35,955 nt of DNA, from NCBI RefSeq assembly GCF_902804485.1, contig NZ_CADCST010000072.1, positions 151,435-187,389 on the forward strand. Reading direction: 5' to 3'. A program made the position numbers and the translations under genes. Each line of letters starts with the position of its first letter. The stretch's first letter is position 1. The stretch comes from Flavobacterium collinsii (lineage in GTDB: Bacteria > Bacteroidota > Bacteroidia > Flavobacteriales > Flavobacteriaceae). The notes under the pieces are model-generated. The model was not told the DNA's origin and made no database searches. It was given only the letters and a program-made list of their open reading frames with translations. This document shows positions 15,067 through 23,469 of the stretch, piece after piece.

Positions 15067-15339
15067 TTAATTTAATGCCAATTTCAATTTGGACAAATAT
15101 AGGGTTTAATAAATAAAAATGAATTTTTGCCACCGTTTTTTAACTAGATAATTTCAGTATGATTTCTAAGTGATTAAAAATCAGTTGAAATGGGTGTTTT
15201 TGATCGATTTTCTAAATGTTAAGAAACCAGCATAATAGCTAAATTTTTAAGAAAAATAGCGCGTAATTTTTTTGAATGATTAGTGTAATTGATGATTCGT
15301 TAATAATAAGTTAATGTATTGATTATCTATGGGTTAAGC
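15067..15339. other. Divergent intergenic region before the dcw cluster
   Basis: This AT-rich spacer holds the minus-strand promoter of the hydrolase (15094-15101) and no visible gene or long repeat. The mraZ operator and promoter follow at 15340-15418. Confidence 0.6.
15094..15101 (-). promoter_or_regulatory. Promoter -7 element of the alpha/beta hydrolase-engB unit
   Basis: TATATTTG on the minus strand matches TAnnTTTG exactly, 27 bases before the hydrolase start. The -33 box is unclear. Confidence 0.55.
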
Positions 15340-15398
15340 AAAGTGGGAGGAAAGTGGTTAAACTTATTAACAAAGTGGTACATAGTGGTAAAATGTGG
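15340..15398 (+). promoter_or_regulatory. Predicted MraZ operator: five AAAGTGG-like boxes
   Basis: Five direct repeats of the type (A)AAGTGGTA are present, with the GTGG cores at 15343, 15354, 15375, 15385 and 15395. The last three are exactly 10 bases apart, the first two are 11 apart, and the two groups are 21 apart, so all boxes face nearly the same side of the helix. MraZ is known to bind short direct repeats before its own operon with a 10-base period (TGGGA-type in E. coli, AAAGTG-type in Mollicutes). The boxes here lie next to and over the -33 region of the mraZ promoter, as expected for an autorepressor. Confidence 0.75.
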
Positions 15399-15410
15399 TA
15401 ATATTTTTTA

Positions 15411-15418
15411 TATTTTTG
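15411..15418 (+). promoter_or_regulatory. Promoter -7 element of the dcw cluster
   Basis: TATTTTTG matches TAnnTTTG exactly, 26 bases before the TTG start of mraZ and directly after the box array. Confidence 0.6.
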
Positions 15419-15444
15419 TCCTATAACATATTAATGAATTTTTC

Positions 15445-15918
15445 TTGAACACAATTGTCGGAACATATGAGTGTAAAGTCGATGCTAAGGGGAGGCTAAT
15501 GTTGCCTGCGCCCTTGAAAAAGCAGCTGACTTCCTCTCTTCAAAACGGATTCGTTTTGAAGCGCTCCGTTTTTCAACAGTGTTTAGAATTGTATCCAATG
15601 GACGAGTGGGACCTGATGATGCAAAAAATCAACAAGCTGAATCGCTTTGTAAAAAAGAACAATGATTTCATTCGAAGATTTACTGCGGGTGTTAAAGTGG
15701 TAGAGATTGATGCATTGGGGAGATTATTGGTTCCAAAAGATTTGGTGACTTTTTCAGGTATTTCTAAAGATGTGGTTTTTTCATCTGCGGTTAATATTGT
15801 GGAGATTTGGGATAAGGATTTATATGAAAAATCAATAAGCGGCGAAGATATGGATTTTGCAGATCTGGCCGAAGAAGTAATGGGAAATATTAATGACGAC
15901 GACAATGGAATATCATAA
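15445..15918 (+). CDS. mraZ: Transcriptional regulator MraZ
   Basis: MraZ is the conserved first gene of dcw clusters and a DNA-binding regulator of its own operon. The 157-residue protein carries two SpoVT/AbrB-like halves, each with the D-x-x-G-R-L-x-x-P signature: DAKGRLMLP (about residues 12-20) and DALGRLLVP (about 91-99). It starts with TTG at 15445; the ATG at 15434 is out of frame and stops at once, and NTIVGTYECKVDAKGR is a typical MraZ start. It overlaps rsmH. The box array before it (15340-15398) is its probable binding site. Confidence 0.95.
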   Translation: MNTIVGTYECKVDAKGRLMLPAPLKKQLTSSLQNGFVLKRSVFQQCLELYPMDEWDLMMQKINKLNRFVKKNNDFIRRFTAGVKVVEIDALGRLLVPKDLVTFSGISKDVVFSSAVNIVEIWDKDLYEKSISGEDMDFADLAEEVMGNINDDDNGIS

Positions 15919-16801
15919 TCCGGTTTTGCTTCATCCTACAGTTGATGGTTTAAATATTAAACCTGATGGCATTTATGTAGATGTTACGTTTGGAGGCGGG
16001 GGGCATTCAAAAGAAATTTTGAGACGATTAGGGCCAAACGGAAAATTATTTGCTTTTGATCAGGATGAAGATGCACTTGCAAATGCATTACCAGATGAAC
16101 GGTTTACCTTAATTAATGAGAATTTTAGATTCATAAAAAGATTTCTGCGTTTTCATGGTGTTAAAGGAGTAGATGGAATTTTGGCTGATTTGGGTGTTTC
16201 ATCACATCAGTTTGATGTTCCGGAAAGAGGTTTCTCGACAAGATTTGATGCTGAGTTGGATATGCGGATGAGTCAGAAAAATGATTTAAATGCTTATCGG
16301 GTAGTTAACGAATATGAGGAACAGGATTTACGTCGTGTTTTTTTTGATTATGGGGAGTTGAAAAATGCTCCGGTTTTAGCGAGAACAATTGTAGAAGCAA
16401 GACAAGGTTATCCGATCAAAACGACAGATGAATTGAAAGAAGTTCTGGCAAAATATTTACCGGAAAGAGTTCGTAATAAAATATTAGCTCAAATCTATCA
16501 GGCAATTCGAATTGAGGTAAATCAGGAAATGGATGTTTTGAAAGAGTTTATCGAGCAGTCGTTGGAAATTTTAAATCCGGGAGGAAGATTTTCAGTAATC
16601 TCTTATCATTCTTTAGAAGACAGACTGGTAAAGAGATTTATCAAAAACGGAATGTTTGAAGGAGAGCCGGAAAGAGATTTTTACGGAAACTTTTCAGTAC
16701 CATTTAAAACAATAGGAAAACTCATCGTACCGGACGATGCTGAGATCAAAATCAACAACAGAGCACGAAGTGCAAAATTAAGGATTGCTGAGAAGATATA
16801 G
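15893..16801 (+). CDS. rsmH: 16S rRNA (cytosine-1402-N4)-methyltransferase RsmH
   Basis: RsmH (formerly MraW) methylates N4 of C1402 in the decoding centre of 16S rRNA. The 302-residue length is normal. The SAM motif VDVTFGGGGHS is near the start, followed by FAFDQDEDAL, the GILADLGVSSHQFD signature, RGFSTRFDAELDMRM and, late, ISYHSLEDRLVKRF. The start is either ATG at 15893 (MTTTMEYHNPVLL) or ATG at 15905 (MEYHNPVLL); the latter is the more conserved beginning. Both overlap the end of mraZ, so translation is likely coupled. Confidence 0.95.
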   Translation: MTTTMEYHNPVLLHPTVDGLNIKPDGIYVDVTFGGGGHSKEILRRLGPNGKLFAFDQDEDALANALPDERFTLINENFRFIKRFLRFHGVKGVDGILADLGVSSHQFDVPERGFSTRFDAELDMRMSQKNDLNAYRVVNEYEEQDLRRVFFDYGELKNAPVLARTIVEARQGYPIKTTDELKEVLAKYLPERVRNKILAQIYQAIRIEVNQEMDVLKEFIEQSLEILNPGGRFSVISYHSLEDRLVKRFIKNGMFEGEPERDFYGNFSVPFKTIGKLIVPDDAEIKINNRARSAKLRIAEKI

Positions 16802-16890
16802 TTTGTGAGATGTTGGTTGTGAAATGTGATTTGAAATCATAAACGGTTCAACAATCAAACAGACTAGTATAATATATATAGGTAGAAAAA

Positions 16891-17238
16891 ATGAAAAGTG
16901 GTGTATTTGATATATTAAAAGCAAGATTTCTGATCAATGATGATGCAGTAAAAAACTGGCGTTTCATTGTTTTTATTATTCTGCTTGCAATTTTGATGAT
17001 TGCAAATACACAGCGTTACGAACAGAAGGTTTTTGAAATTGCAAAACTGAACAACGAAGTAAAAGAATTGCGATCTGAATTTGTAGACCGTCGTTCAGAA
17101 TTGATGAAGTTAAAAATGGAATCCACGATATCGGATAAAATGCTTGAAAAGGAAATTTTTCCATCAACGGTTCCTCCGGTTAAAATAGAAGTTAAAAAAG
17201 AAGAAGAAAAAAGTTTCTTTAAAAGAATATGGCAGTAG
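16891..17238 (+). CDS. ftsL: FtsL-like divisome protein
   Basis: The 115-residue bitopic protein has a short cytoplasmic part, a transmembrane helix at about 24-39 (RFIVFIILLAILMIAN) and a periplasmic coiled coil at about 44-78 (EQKVFEIAKLNNEVKELRSE). This is the FtsL topology. Sequence identity to E. coli FtsL is weak, as is usual in Bacteroidota; the position between rsmH and ftsI decides the call. FtsL with FtsB and FtsQ regulates the FtsWI synthase. Its end overlaps ftsI by 10 bases. The 89-base spacer before it has a TGTGAGATGTTGGTTGTGAA word-like repeat but no gene. Confidence 0.85.
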   Translation: MKSGVFDILKARFLINDDAVKNWRFIVFIILLAILMIANTQRYEQKVFEIAKLNNEVKELRSEFVDRRSELMKLKMESTISDKMLEKEIFPSTVPPVKIEVKKEEEKSFFKRIWQ

Positions 17239-19238
17239 AAGATAAACATATATCCTACAGAATTTACCTCGTAGCAGTTTTCATCTTTGTGATGGCAATT
17301 GCTATTGTCGTTAAGTTAACCAATATTCAATGGGTTGAAGGAGATTATTACAGAAAACTGGCGAAACAGCGTACGGTTAGAAATTTTGTAATTCCGGCAA
17401 ACAAAGGAAATATCTATTCGGCTGACGGAAGTTTGCTGGCGACATCAATTCCTAATTATGAAATTAGATTTGATGCTAAAGCTCCAAAAACGGAGACTTT
17501 TGAGAAATATGTAAAAGCATTATCCGATTCATTAGCAACTGTTTTAGATAGACCAGGAGGATATTATGAGCAGGAATTAAGAAAAGCAAGAGCAAATAAA
17601 AACCGTTATTATTTGATTGCCCGTAATTTGAGCTATACCGAATACGTGAAGATAAAAGGCTTTCCTTTATTCAATTTAGGAGCTTTTAAAGGAGGGATTA
17701 TTATTGAACAGGAAACGGTAAGAAAACACCCGATAGGGAAAATTGCGGAAAGAACCATTGGTTACGACCGTATTGATCCGGCAACCGGAATCGAAGTAGG
17801 TAAAGGGATTGAATGGGCTTACAAAAGTTATTTAAACGGTAAAGACGGTAAAATTTTAAAACAAAAAATTGCAAAAGGACAGTGGAAACCTATTCGTGAT
17901 GTTAATGAAGTTGACCCACAGGATGGTTTTGATGTCATTTCGACTATTGATGTTTTTATTCAGGATATCGCGCACCATGCTTTACTGAAACAGTTGGAAG
18001 AATATGAGGCAGATCATGGTTGTGTAGTGGTGATGGAGACTGAAACAGGGCATGTCAAAGCGATTTCAAATTTAGGAAGAGCGGAAGACGGATCGTATTA
18101 TGAAACCACAAATTACGCTATAGCCGAGTCGCATGAGCCGGGATCGACTTTTAAACTGGTTGATTTAATGGCGATTTTAGAAGATAAAGTGGCCGATACA
18201 AGTACGGTTTATGATAGTCATGGAGGAGTGGTGAGATATTACGGACGTGTAGTTCAGGATTCTCATAGAGGAGGTTACGGAAAAATTTCATTAGCACGCG
18301 GATTCGAACTTTCGTCGAATACGGTAATGGTTCAGGCAGTTTATGACAATTATAAAAGTGATCCTTCAAAGTTTGTAAATCATATTAACTCGTACGGATT
18401 AAATAAAACATTAGGATTGCATTTTAAGGGAGAAGGAAGGCCTTATATTCCACAACCAGGGGACAAGCATTGGTCAGGAGTTTCGCTTCCGTGGATGGCT
18501 TTTGGTTACGGAGTTTCGGTAACACCAATGCAAACACTGGCGCTTTACAATGCAGTTGCAAACAATGGAGTGATGGTTAAGCCACAGTTTGTTTCGGAAA
18601 TTAAAGAATGGAACAAAACGATTAAGAAGTTTGATGTAGAAGTAATCAATCCGAAAGTATGTTCGCAGGAAACCATTAATAAAGTAAGAGCAGTATTGCT
18701 CAATGTGGTGAAAAAGGGAACTGGCTCTAAGTTGTATTCGAAAGATTTTTCGATGGCAGGAAAAACCGGAACAGCACAGGTTAATTATGGAGGTAAAGAA
18801 GGAAAGTCTGCGTTATATTATGCGTCTTCTTTTGTGGGATATTTTCCGGCCGAACATCCTAAATATTCCTGTATAGTAGTAGTGCATAAGCCTAATACAT
18901 CAAAAAATAATTATTATGGTGCAGATGTTTCGGGACCTGTTTTTAAAAGAATCGCTCAGAAAATATTTACAGACGCGCCCTCAACAAATAAAATAAAAAG
19001 ACTGGATTCAAGGATTCCAAAACAAGACAACAGTTATAACAAGTATACGGCAGAAGCAAATAAAAAATTAAATCAGGTTCCGGATTTAAAAGGAATGCCG
19101 GGAATGGATGCTGTTGCATTGTTAGAAAACCTTAATTTAAAAGTAAGGGTTATTGGAGTAGGAAAGGTGAAAAAACAGTCTATTCAACCGGGACAAAACA
19201 TTAGTAAAAACGCAATTATAGTATTAGAATTATCGTGA
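17229..19238 (+). CDS. ftsI: Division transpeptidase FtsI (PBP3) with C-terminal PASTA domain
   Basis: This class B penicillin-binding protein cross-links septal peptidoglycan. The 669-residue product has an N-terminal transmembrane helix (about 9-27), a PBP dimerization domain, and a transpeptidase domain with all three motifs: S306-x-x-K309 in GSTFK, S362-S-N364, and K512-T-G514 in KTGTAQ. At the C-terminus (about 612-669) there is a PASTA-like domain (VPDLKGMPGMDAVALLENL, then QPGQNISK). PASTA-tailed FtsI is rare in Proteobacteria but common in Bacteroidota and Gram-positives. The last base triplet overlaps the GTG start of murE (GTGA). Confidence 0.95.
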   Translation: MAVEDKHISYRIYLVAVFIFVMAIAIVVKLTNIQWVEGDYYRKLAKQRTVRNFVIPANKGNIYSADGSLLATSIPNYEIRFDAKAPKTETFEKYVKALSDSLATVLDRPGGYYEQELRKARANKNRYYLIARNLSYTEYVKIKGFPLFNLGAFKGGIIIEQETVRKHPIGKIAERTIGYDRIDPATGIEVGKGIEWAYKSYLNGKDGKILKQKIAKGQWKPIRDVNEVDPQDGFDVISTIDVFIQDIAHHALLKQLEEYEADHGCVVVMETETGHVKAISNLGRAEDGSYYETTNYAIAESHEPGSTFKLVDLMAILEDKVADTSTVYDSHGGVVRYYGRVVQDSHRGGYGKISLARGFELSSNTVMVQAVYDNYKSDPSKFVNHINSYGLNKTLGLHFKGEGRPYIPQPGDKHWSGVSLPWMAFGYGVSVTPMQTLALYNAVANNGVMVKPQFVSEIKEWNKTIKKFDVEVINPKVCSQETINKVRAVLLNVVKKGTGSKLYSKDFSMAGKTGTAQVNYGGKEGKSALYYASSFVGYFPAEHPKYSCIVVVHKPNTSKNNYYGADVSGPVFKRIAQKIFTDAPSTNKIKRLDSRIPKQDNSYNKYTAEANKKLNQVPDLKGMPGMDAVALLENLNLKVRVIGVGKVKKQSIQPGQNISKNAIIVLELS

Positions 19239-20698
19239 AAATACTGAAAGACATATTATACAAAGTAGCGATTGAATCAGTAACAGGTTCAACAGAAATC
19301 GATATCCATAAAATTGATTTTGACTCGAGAAAAATTGAGGCAAATGATGTTTTTGTAGCTATTCGCGGATCACTTTCAGATGGCCACGATTATATTGATA
19401 AAGCGATTCAATTGGGGGCCATTGCGATTATTTGTGATACGCTGCCTGAAAATATCGAAAAAGGAATTACCTATATTAAAGTAAAGGACACCAATACGGC
19501 TTTGGCTTTTATGGCGGCTAATTACTTTGGAGATCCGTCCGAAAAATTAAAATTAGTTGGAGTTACCGGTACAAACGGAAAAACAACCATCGCGTCATTA
19601 TTGTTTCAGTTGTTTCAGAAGGCAGGTTTTAAAGTTGGTTTACTGTCAACTGTAAAAATAATGGTAGATGAAACGGAATATAAAGCAACGCATACCACTC
19701 CGGATTCTATTACAATCAATCATTATCTGAACGAAATGATCGAGGCTGGAGTTACGCATTGTTTTATGGAAGTAAGTTCACATGGAATTCACCAAAAACG
19801 AACTGAAGCATTGCATTTTGTTGGTGGTATTTTTACGAATTTGTCACACGATCATTTGGATTATCATGCTACGTTTGCAGAATACAGGGATGTGAAAAAA
19901 TCGTTTTTTGATTCGTTGCCAAAAACAGCTTTTGTTTTATCAAACATTGATGATAAAAACGGAACTGTGATGTTGCAGAATACGGTTGCCAGAAAATTTA
20001 CTTATGCTTTAAAATCATATGCCGACTTTAAAGCACAGATTCTGGAAAGCCAATTGTCGGGTTTATTGTTGAAAGTAAATGATAATGAAGTTTGGGTAAA
20101 ACTAATAGGAACTTTTAATGCTTACAACGTTCTGGCAATTTACGGTACAGCTGTAGAATTAGGAATGGATAGTCTTGAAGCGTTGCGCTTACTGTCTGAT
20201 TTAGAAAGTGTTTCGGGACGTTTTCAGTATATTGTTTCAGAAGGAAACATCACAGCGATTGTAGATTATGCCCACACGCCGGATGCTTTGGATAATGTTT
20301 TAAAGACAATTAACGATATCCGTACCAAAAACGAACAGCTGATTACAGTTGTAGGTTGTGGTGGAAATAGAGATAAAACGAAAAGACCAATTATGGCAAA
20401 AATTGCTACAGATCTTAGTGATAAGGCAATTTTAACCTCGGACAATCCAAGAAACGAAGATCCTGAAGTGATTTTAGATGAAATGGAAAAAGGGGTTGAG
20501 GCTCATAATTATAAAAAGATATTGAGAATTTCCGATAGAAAACAGGCTATTAAAACAGCTTGTCAATTGGCACAGTCCAATGATATTATCTTAATTGCCG
20601 GTAAAGGACATGAAACTTATCAGGAGATAAATGGAGTACGTCATCATTTTGACGACATGGAAACGGTAAAAGAAATTTTAGAACAATTAGGGAAATAA
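19235..20698 (+). CDS. murE: UDP-MurNAc-tripeptide synthetase MurE (meso-DAP adding)
   Basis: MurE adds the third amino acid to UDP-MurNAc-L-Ala-D-Glu. The 487-residue protein has the ATP loop GVTGTNGKTT and the Mur ligase signature HTTPDS. The motif DNPRNEDP (around residue 409) is the one that marks meso-diaminopimelate as the substrate; lysine enzymes differ there. The start is GTG at 19235, overlapping the ftsI stop by four bases. The 114-base spacer after it holds a hairpin repeat, at the place where murF sits in E. coli; murF is absent here. Confidence 0.95.
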   Translation: MKILKDILYKVAIESVTGSTEIDIHKIDFDSRKIEANDVFVAIRGSLSDGHDYIDKAIQLGAIAIICDTLPENIEKGITYIKVKDTNTALAFMAANYFGDPSEKLKLVGVTGTNGKTTIASLLFQLFQKAGFKVGLLSTVKIMVDETEYKATHTTPDSITINHYLNEMIEAGVTHCFMEVSSHGIHQKRTEALHFVGGIFTNLSHDHLDYHATFAEYRDVKKSFFDSLPKTAFVLSNIDDKNGTVMLQNTVARKFTYALKSYADFKAQILESQLSGLLLKVNDNEVWVKLIGTFNAYNVLAIYGTAVELGMDSLEALRLLSDLESVSGRFQYIVSEGNITAIVDYAHTPDALDNVLKTINDIRTKNEQLITVVGCGGNRDKTKRPIMAKIATDLSDKAILTSDNPRNEDPEVILDEMEKGVEAHNYKKILRISDRKQAIKTACQLAQSNDIILIAGKGHETYQEINGVRHHFDDMETVKEILEQLGK

Positions 20699-20700
20699 TA

Positions 20701-20790
20701 TAAGGGAAATTCCAAAATGGAAATTCCAAAACCCAAAACCCAATTTAATGTTGGAATTTGGGATTTAAAAATTGGAATTTAATTCAAAAT
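20701..20790 (+). repeat. AATTCC/GGAATTT word repeats, murE-mraY junction
   Basis: The spacer contains TTCCAAAATGGAA, AATTCCAAAACCCAAAACCC and then TTGGAATTTGGGATTT and two more GGAATTT copies. These can pair with each other. The TGGAATTTGGGATTT word is shared with the hairpin at 13553-13598, and a shorter TTTGGGATTT with the one at 12744-12785. Confidence 0.7.
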
Positions 20791-20813
20791 CGGAATTTAA
20801 AAAATAGAGAAAT

Positions 20814-22049
20814 ATGCTATACTATTTATTTGAATATTTAGACAAAACATTAGATGTGCCAGGAACGGGAGTTTTTCAGTACATCACTTTCAGATCGGCT
20901 TTAGCATTGATGCTTTCATTGCTTTTATCAACGATTTACGGAAAAAGAATTATAAACTTTTTGCGTAATCAGCAAGTTGGTGAAACGGTTAGAGAGTTAG
21001 GTCTTGCAGGTCAGAATGAAAAAGCAGGAACTCCGACAATGGGGGGACTGATTATCATTTTTGCGACGCTCGTACCGGTTTTGTTGTTTGCTCGTTTGCA
21101 TAATATTTATATTGTATTGCTTATTGTGACCACACTTTGGATGGGAACAATTGGTTTTGTAGACGATTACATCAAAATATTCAAAAAAGACAAGCAAGGA
21201 CTTAAAGGAATCTTTAAAGTTATTGGACAGGTTGGTTTAGGTATTATAGTGGGATCTGTGCTTTATTTTAATCCTGCTGTAACGGTTAGAACAGATACAG
21301 GAAGAACAGATATTTTTAAAGCGTCAGGTAATAATACAACGGTAGTTTTGCCGGCACCTGTTGAAGAAAAGTCAACGGCTACCACAATTCCTTTTGTGAA
21401 AAATAACGAATTCGACTATGCTGAAATCTTAGCGTGGACAGGTGAAGGATATGAAAAATGGGCTTGGTTAATTTTTATACCGGTTGTAATTTTTATTATC
21501 ACAGCAGTTTCAAACGGTGCAAATTTAACAGACGGTATTGATGGGCTCGCCGCAGGAACTTCGGCAGTTTCGGTTCTGGCACTGGGGATATTCACATTCC
21601 TTTCGGGAAATATCATTTTTTCAAATTATCTGAATATCATGTATATCCCGAACTCAGGAGAGATGACGGTTTTTATTTCTGCATTTGTGGGGGCGTTAAT
21701 TGGGTTTCTTTGGTACAACTCTTATCCGGCTTCTGTTTTTATGGGGGATACGGGAAGTTTGACTATTGGAGGAATTATTGCGGTTTTGGCAATTGCAGTT
21801 CGTAAGGAACTATTGATTCCGTTATTATGTGGAATCTTTTTGGTAGAAAATTTCTCTGTTGTTCTGCAGGTGAGTTATTTCAAATTTACCAAAAAGCGTT
21901 TCGGTGAGGGCCGTAGAATTTTTCTGATGTCGCCATTACACCATCATTATCAGAAGAAGGGATATCATGAGAGTAAAATCGTAACCCGATTTTGGATTGT
22001 TGCCATCATGTTAGCCATATTATCAATCGTTACTTTAAAATTAAGATAG
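20814..22049 (+). CDS. mraY: Phospho-MurNAc-pentapeptide translocase MraY
   Basis: MraY transfers phospho-MurNAc-pentapeptide to undecaprenyl phosphate, forming lipid I at the membrane. The polytopic protein has the invariant acidic motifs FVDDYIKI (around 117-124), [12 protein letters not shown] (around 238-249) and FMGDTGSL (around 307), and the [10 protein letters not shown] motif near the C-terminus. At 411 residues it is about 50 longer than E. coli MraY (360). The extra residues lie around 160-215 as a polar insert ([11 protein letters not shown]... [11 protein letters not shown]) between membrane helices. It is followed without a gap by murD (TAG-ATG). Confidence 0.95.
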   Translation: MLYYLFEYLDKTLDVPGTGVFQYITFRSALALMLSLLLSTIYGKRIINFLRNQQVGETVRELGLAGQNEKAGTPTMGGLIIIFATLVPVLLFARLHNIYIVLLIVTTLWMGTIGFVDDYIKIFKKDKQGLKGIFKVIGQVGLGIIVGSVLYFNPAVTVRTDTGRTDIFKASGNNTTVVLPAPVEEKSTATTIPFVKNNEFDYAEILAWTGEGYEKWAWLIFIPVVIFIITAVSNGANLTDGIDGLAAGTSAVSVLALGIFTFLSGNIIFSNYLNIMYIPNSGEMTVFISAFVGALIGFLWYNSYPASVFMGDTGSLTIGGIIAVLAIAVRKELLIPLLCGIFLVENFSVVLQVSYFKFTKKRFGEGRRIFLMSPLHHHYQKKGYHESKIVTRFWIVAIMLAILSIVTLKLR

Positions 22050-23381
22050 ATGAGATTGGTAGTTTTAGGTGGAGGAGAAAGTGGTGTAGGTACTGCTATT
22101 CTCGGAAAGAAAAAAGGATACGATGTTTTTGTATCGGATTTTGGAAAGATAAAAGAAAGTTACAAAGAAGTTCTTATCATTAATAAAATTGCCTGGGAAG
22201 AAGAACAGCATACAGAAGACCTGATTTTAAATGCCGATGTGGTGATGAAAAGTCCAGGGATTCCGGAGAAATCTCCCATCGTAAAAAAACTGGTAGCAGC
22301 CGGAATAAAAGTGATTTCTGAAATCGAATTTGCAAAACCTTTTACAGAAGCATTGACTATTGGGATTACAGGTAGTAACGGTAAAACTACCACAACGATG
22401 TTGACACATTATTTACTGAAGTCGGCAGGTTTGAATGTAGGTCTGGGTGGAAACATAGGTAAAAGTTTTGCCTGGCAGGTTGCTGAGAATAAATACGATG
22501 CCTATGTGCTTGAGCTGAGCAGTTTTCAGCTTGACGGAATTATAGATTACAGGCCCGATATAGCCATTATAACCAATATTAGTCCGGATCATTTAGACCG
22601 ATATGAATATAAATATGAGAACTATATCAATTCGAAGTTTAGAATAACGATGAATCAGACCGAGAGTGATTATTTGATTTATGACGCAGATGATGAGGCG
22701 ATTGCAGGATGGTTGAAGAACAACAAAACAAAAGCAAAATTAATTCCTTTTTCATTGACTGAAAAATTAGGTGAAGGGGCTTCTATAAATAACAACAAAA
22801 TGGAAATAAAGATCAACCAAGAAGAGTTTACAATGGAAACAGAACACATTGCGTTAGAAGGAAAACATAACATGAAGAACGCAATGGCAGCAAGCTCTGT
22901 AGCGAAGTTGATGCAAATAAGAAATGCAACAATTCGCGAAAGTTTATCTAATTTTCAAGGTGTTGAACACCGTTTAGAAAAAGTACTTAAAATTCAGAAT
23001 GTACAATACATCAACGATTCGAAAGCCACAAATGTTAATGCTACTTTCTTTGCGTTAGACAGCATGAATGTTCCAACAGTTTGGATCGTAGGTGGAGTTG
23101 ATAAAGGAAACGATTATAACGAATTGATGTCGTTAGTTCGTGAAAAAGTAAAAGCTATCATTTGCCTTGGAATTGATAATCATAAAATCATCAATGCTTT
23201 CGGAAATGTGGTGGATATCATGGTCGAAGTAAATAATATGAACGATGCTGTAAAAACAGCACAGCGTTTAACAGAAAAAGGTGATACTGTTTTATTGTCT
23301 CCTGCCTGTGCAAGTTTTGATTTATTTGAAAGCTACGAAGACAGAGGTAGACAGTTTAAGCAAGCGGTGCACAATTTATAA
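22050..23381 (+). CDS. murD: UDP-MurNAc-L-alanine:D-glutamate ligase MurD
   Basis: MurD adds D-glutamate to UDP-MurNAc-L-alanine in the cytoplasm. The 443-residue protein has an N-terminal Rossmann-type UDP-binding motif (LVVLGGGESGVGTA), the ATP motif GITGSNGKTTTT (about 109-120), the H-L-D-R-Y signature in ISPDHLDRY, and the late NDSKATN motif. The start directly follows the mraY stop. Confidence 0.95.
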   Translation: MRLVVLGGGESGVGTAILGKKKGYDVFVSDFGKIKESYKEVLIINKIAWEEEQHTEDLILNADVVMKSPGIPEKSPIVKKLVAAGIKVISEIEFAKPFTEALTIGITGSNGKTTTTMLTHYLLKSAGLNVGLGGNIGKSFAWQVAENKYDAYVLELSSFQLDGIIDYRPDIAIITNISPDHLDRYEYKYENYINSKFRITMNQTESDYLIYDADDEAIAGWLKNNKTKAKLIPFSLTEKLGEGASINNNKMEIKINQEEFTMETEHIALEGKHNMKNAMAASSVAKLMQIRNATIRESLSNFQGVEHRLEKVLKIQNVQYINDSKATNVNATFFALDSMNVPTVWIVGGVDKGNDYNELMSLVREKVKAIICLGIDNHKIINAFGNVVDIMVEVNNMNDAVKTAQRLTEKGDTVLLSPACASFDLFESYEDRGRQFKQAVHNL

Positions 23382-23400
23382 AAGATAGTTTATAGTTTTA

Positions 23401-23464
23401 TGTTTCAGGTTTCAAGTTCGATGCCTAAAACATGAAACCTGAAACAAAATAAACCTGAAACAAA
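23401..23464 (+). repeat. Perfect 14-base inverted repeat plus direct copy, murD-ftsW junction
   Basis: TGTTTCAGGTTTCA (23401-23414) and TGAAACCTGAAACA (23433-23446) are exact complements separated by 18 bases. AAACCTGAAACA then recurs (23451-23462) just before the ftsW start. No T-run follows, so it is not a typical terminator. Confidence 0.8.
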
Positions 23465-23469
23465 AGATT

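Noticed and set aside
15067..15444. Riboswitch or small RNA before mraZ
   Set aside because: No conserved riboswitch core or strong hairpin was seen; the structure is explained by the box array and promoters.
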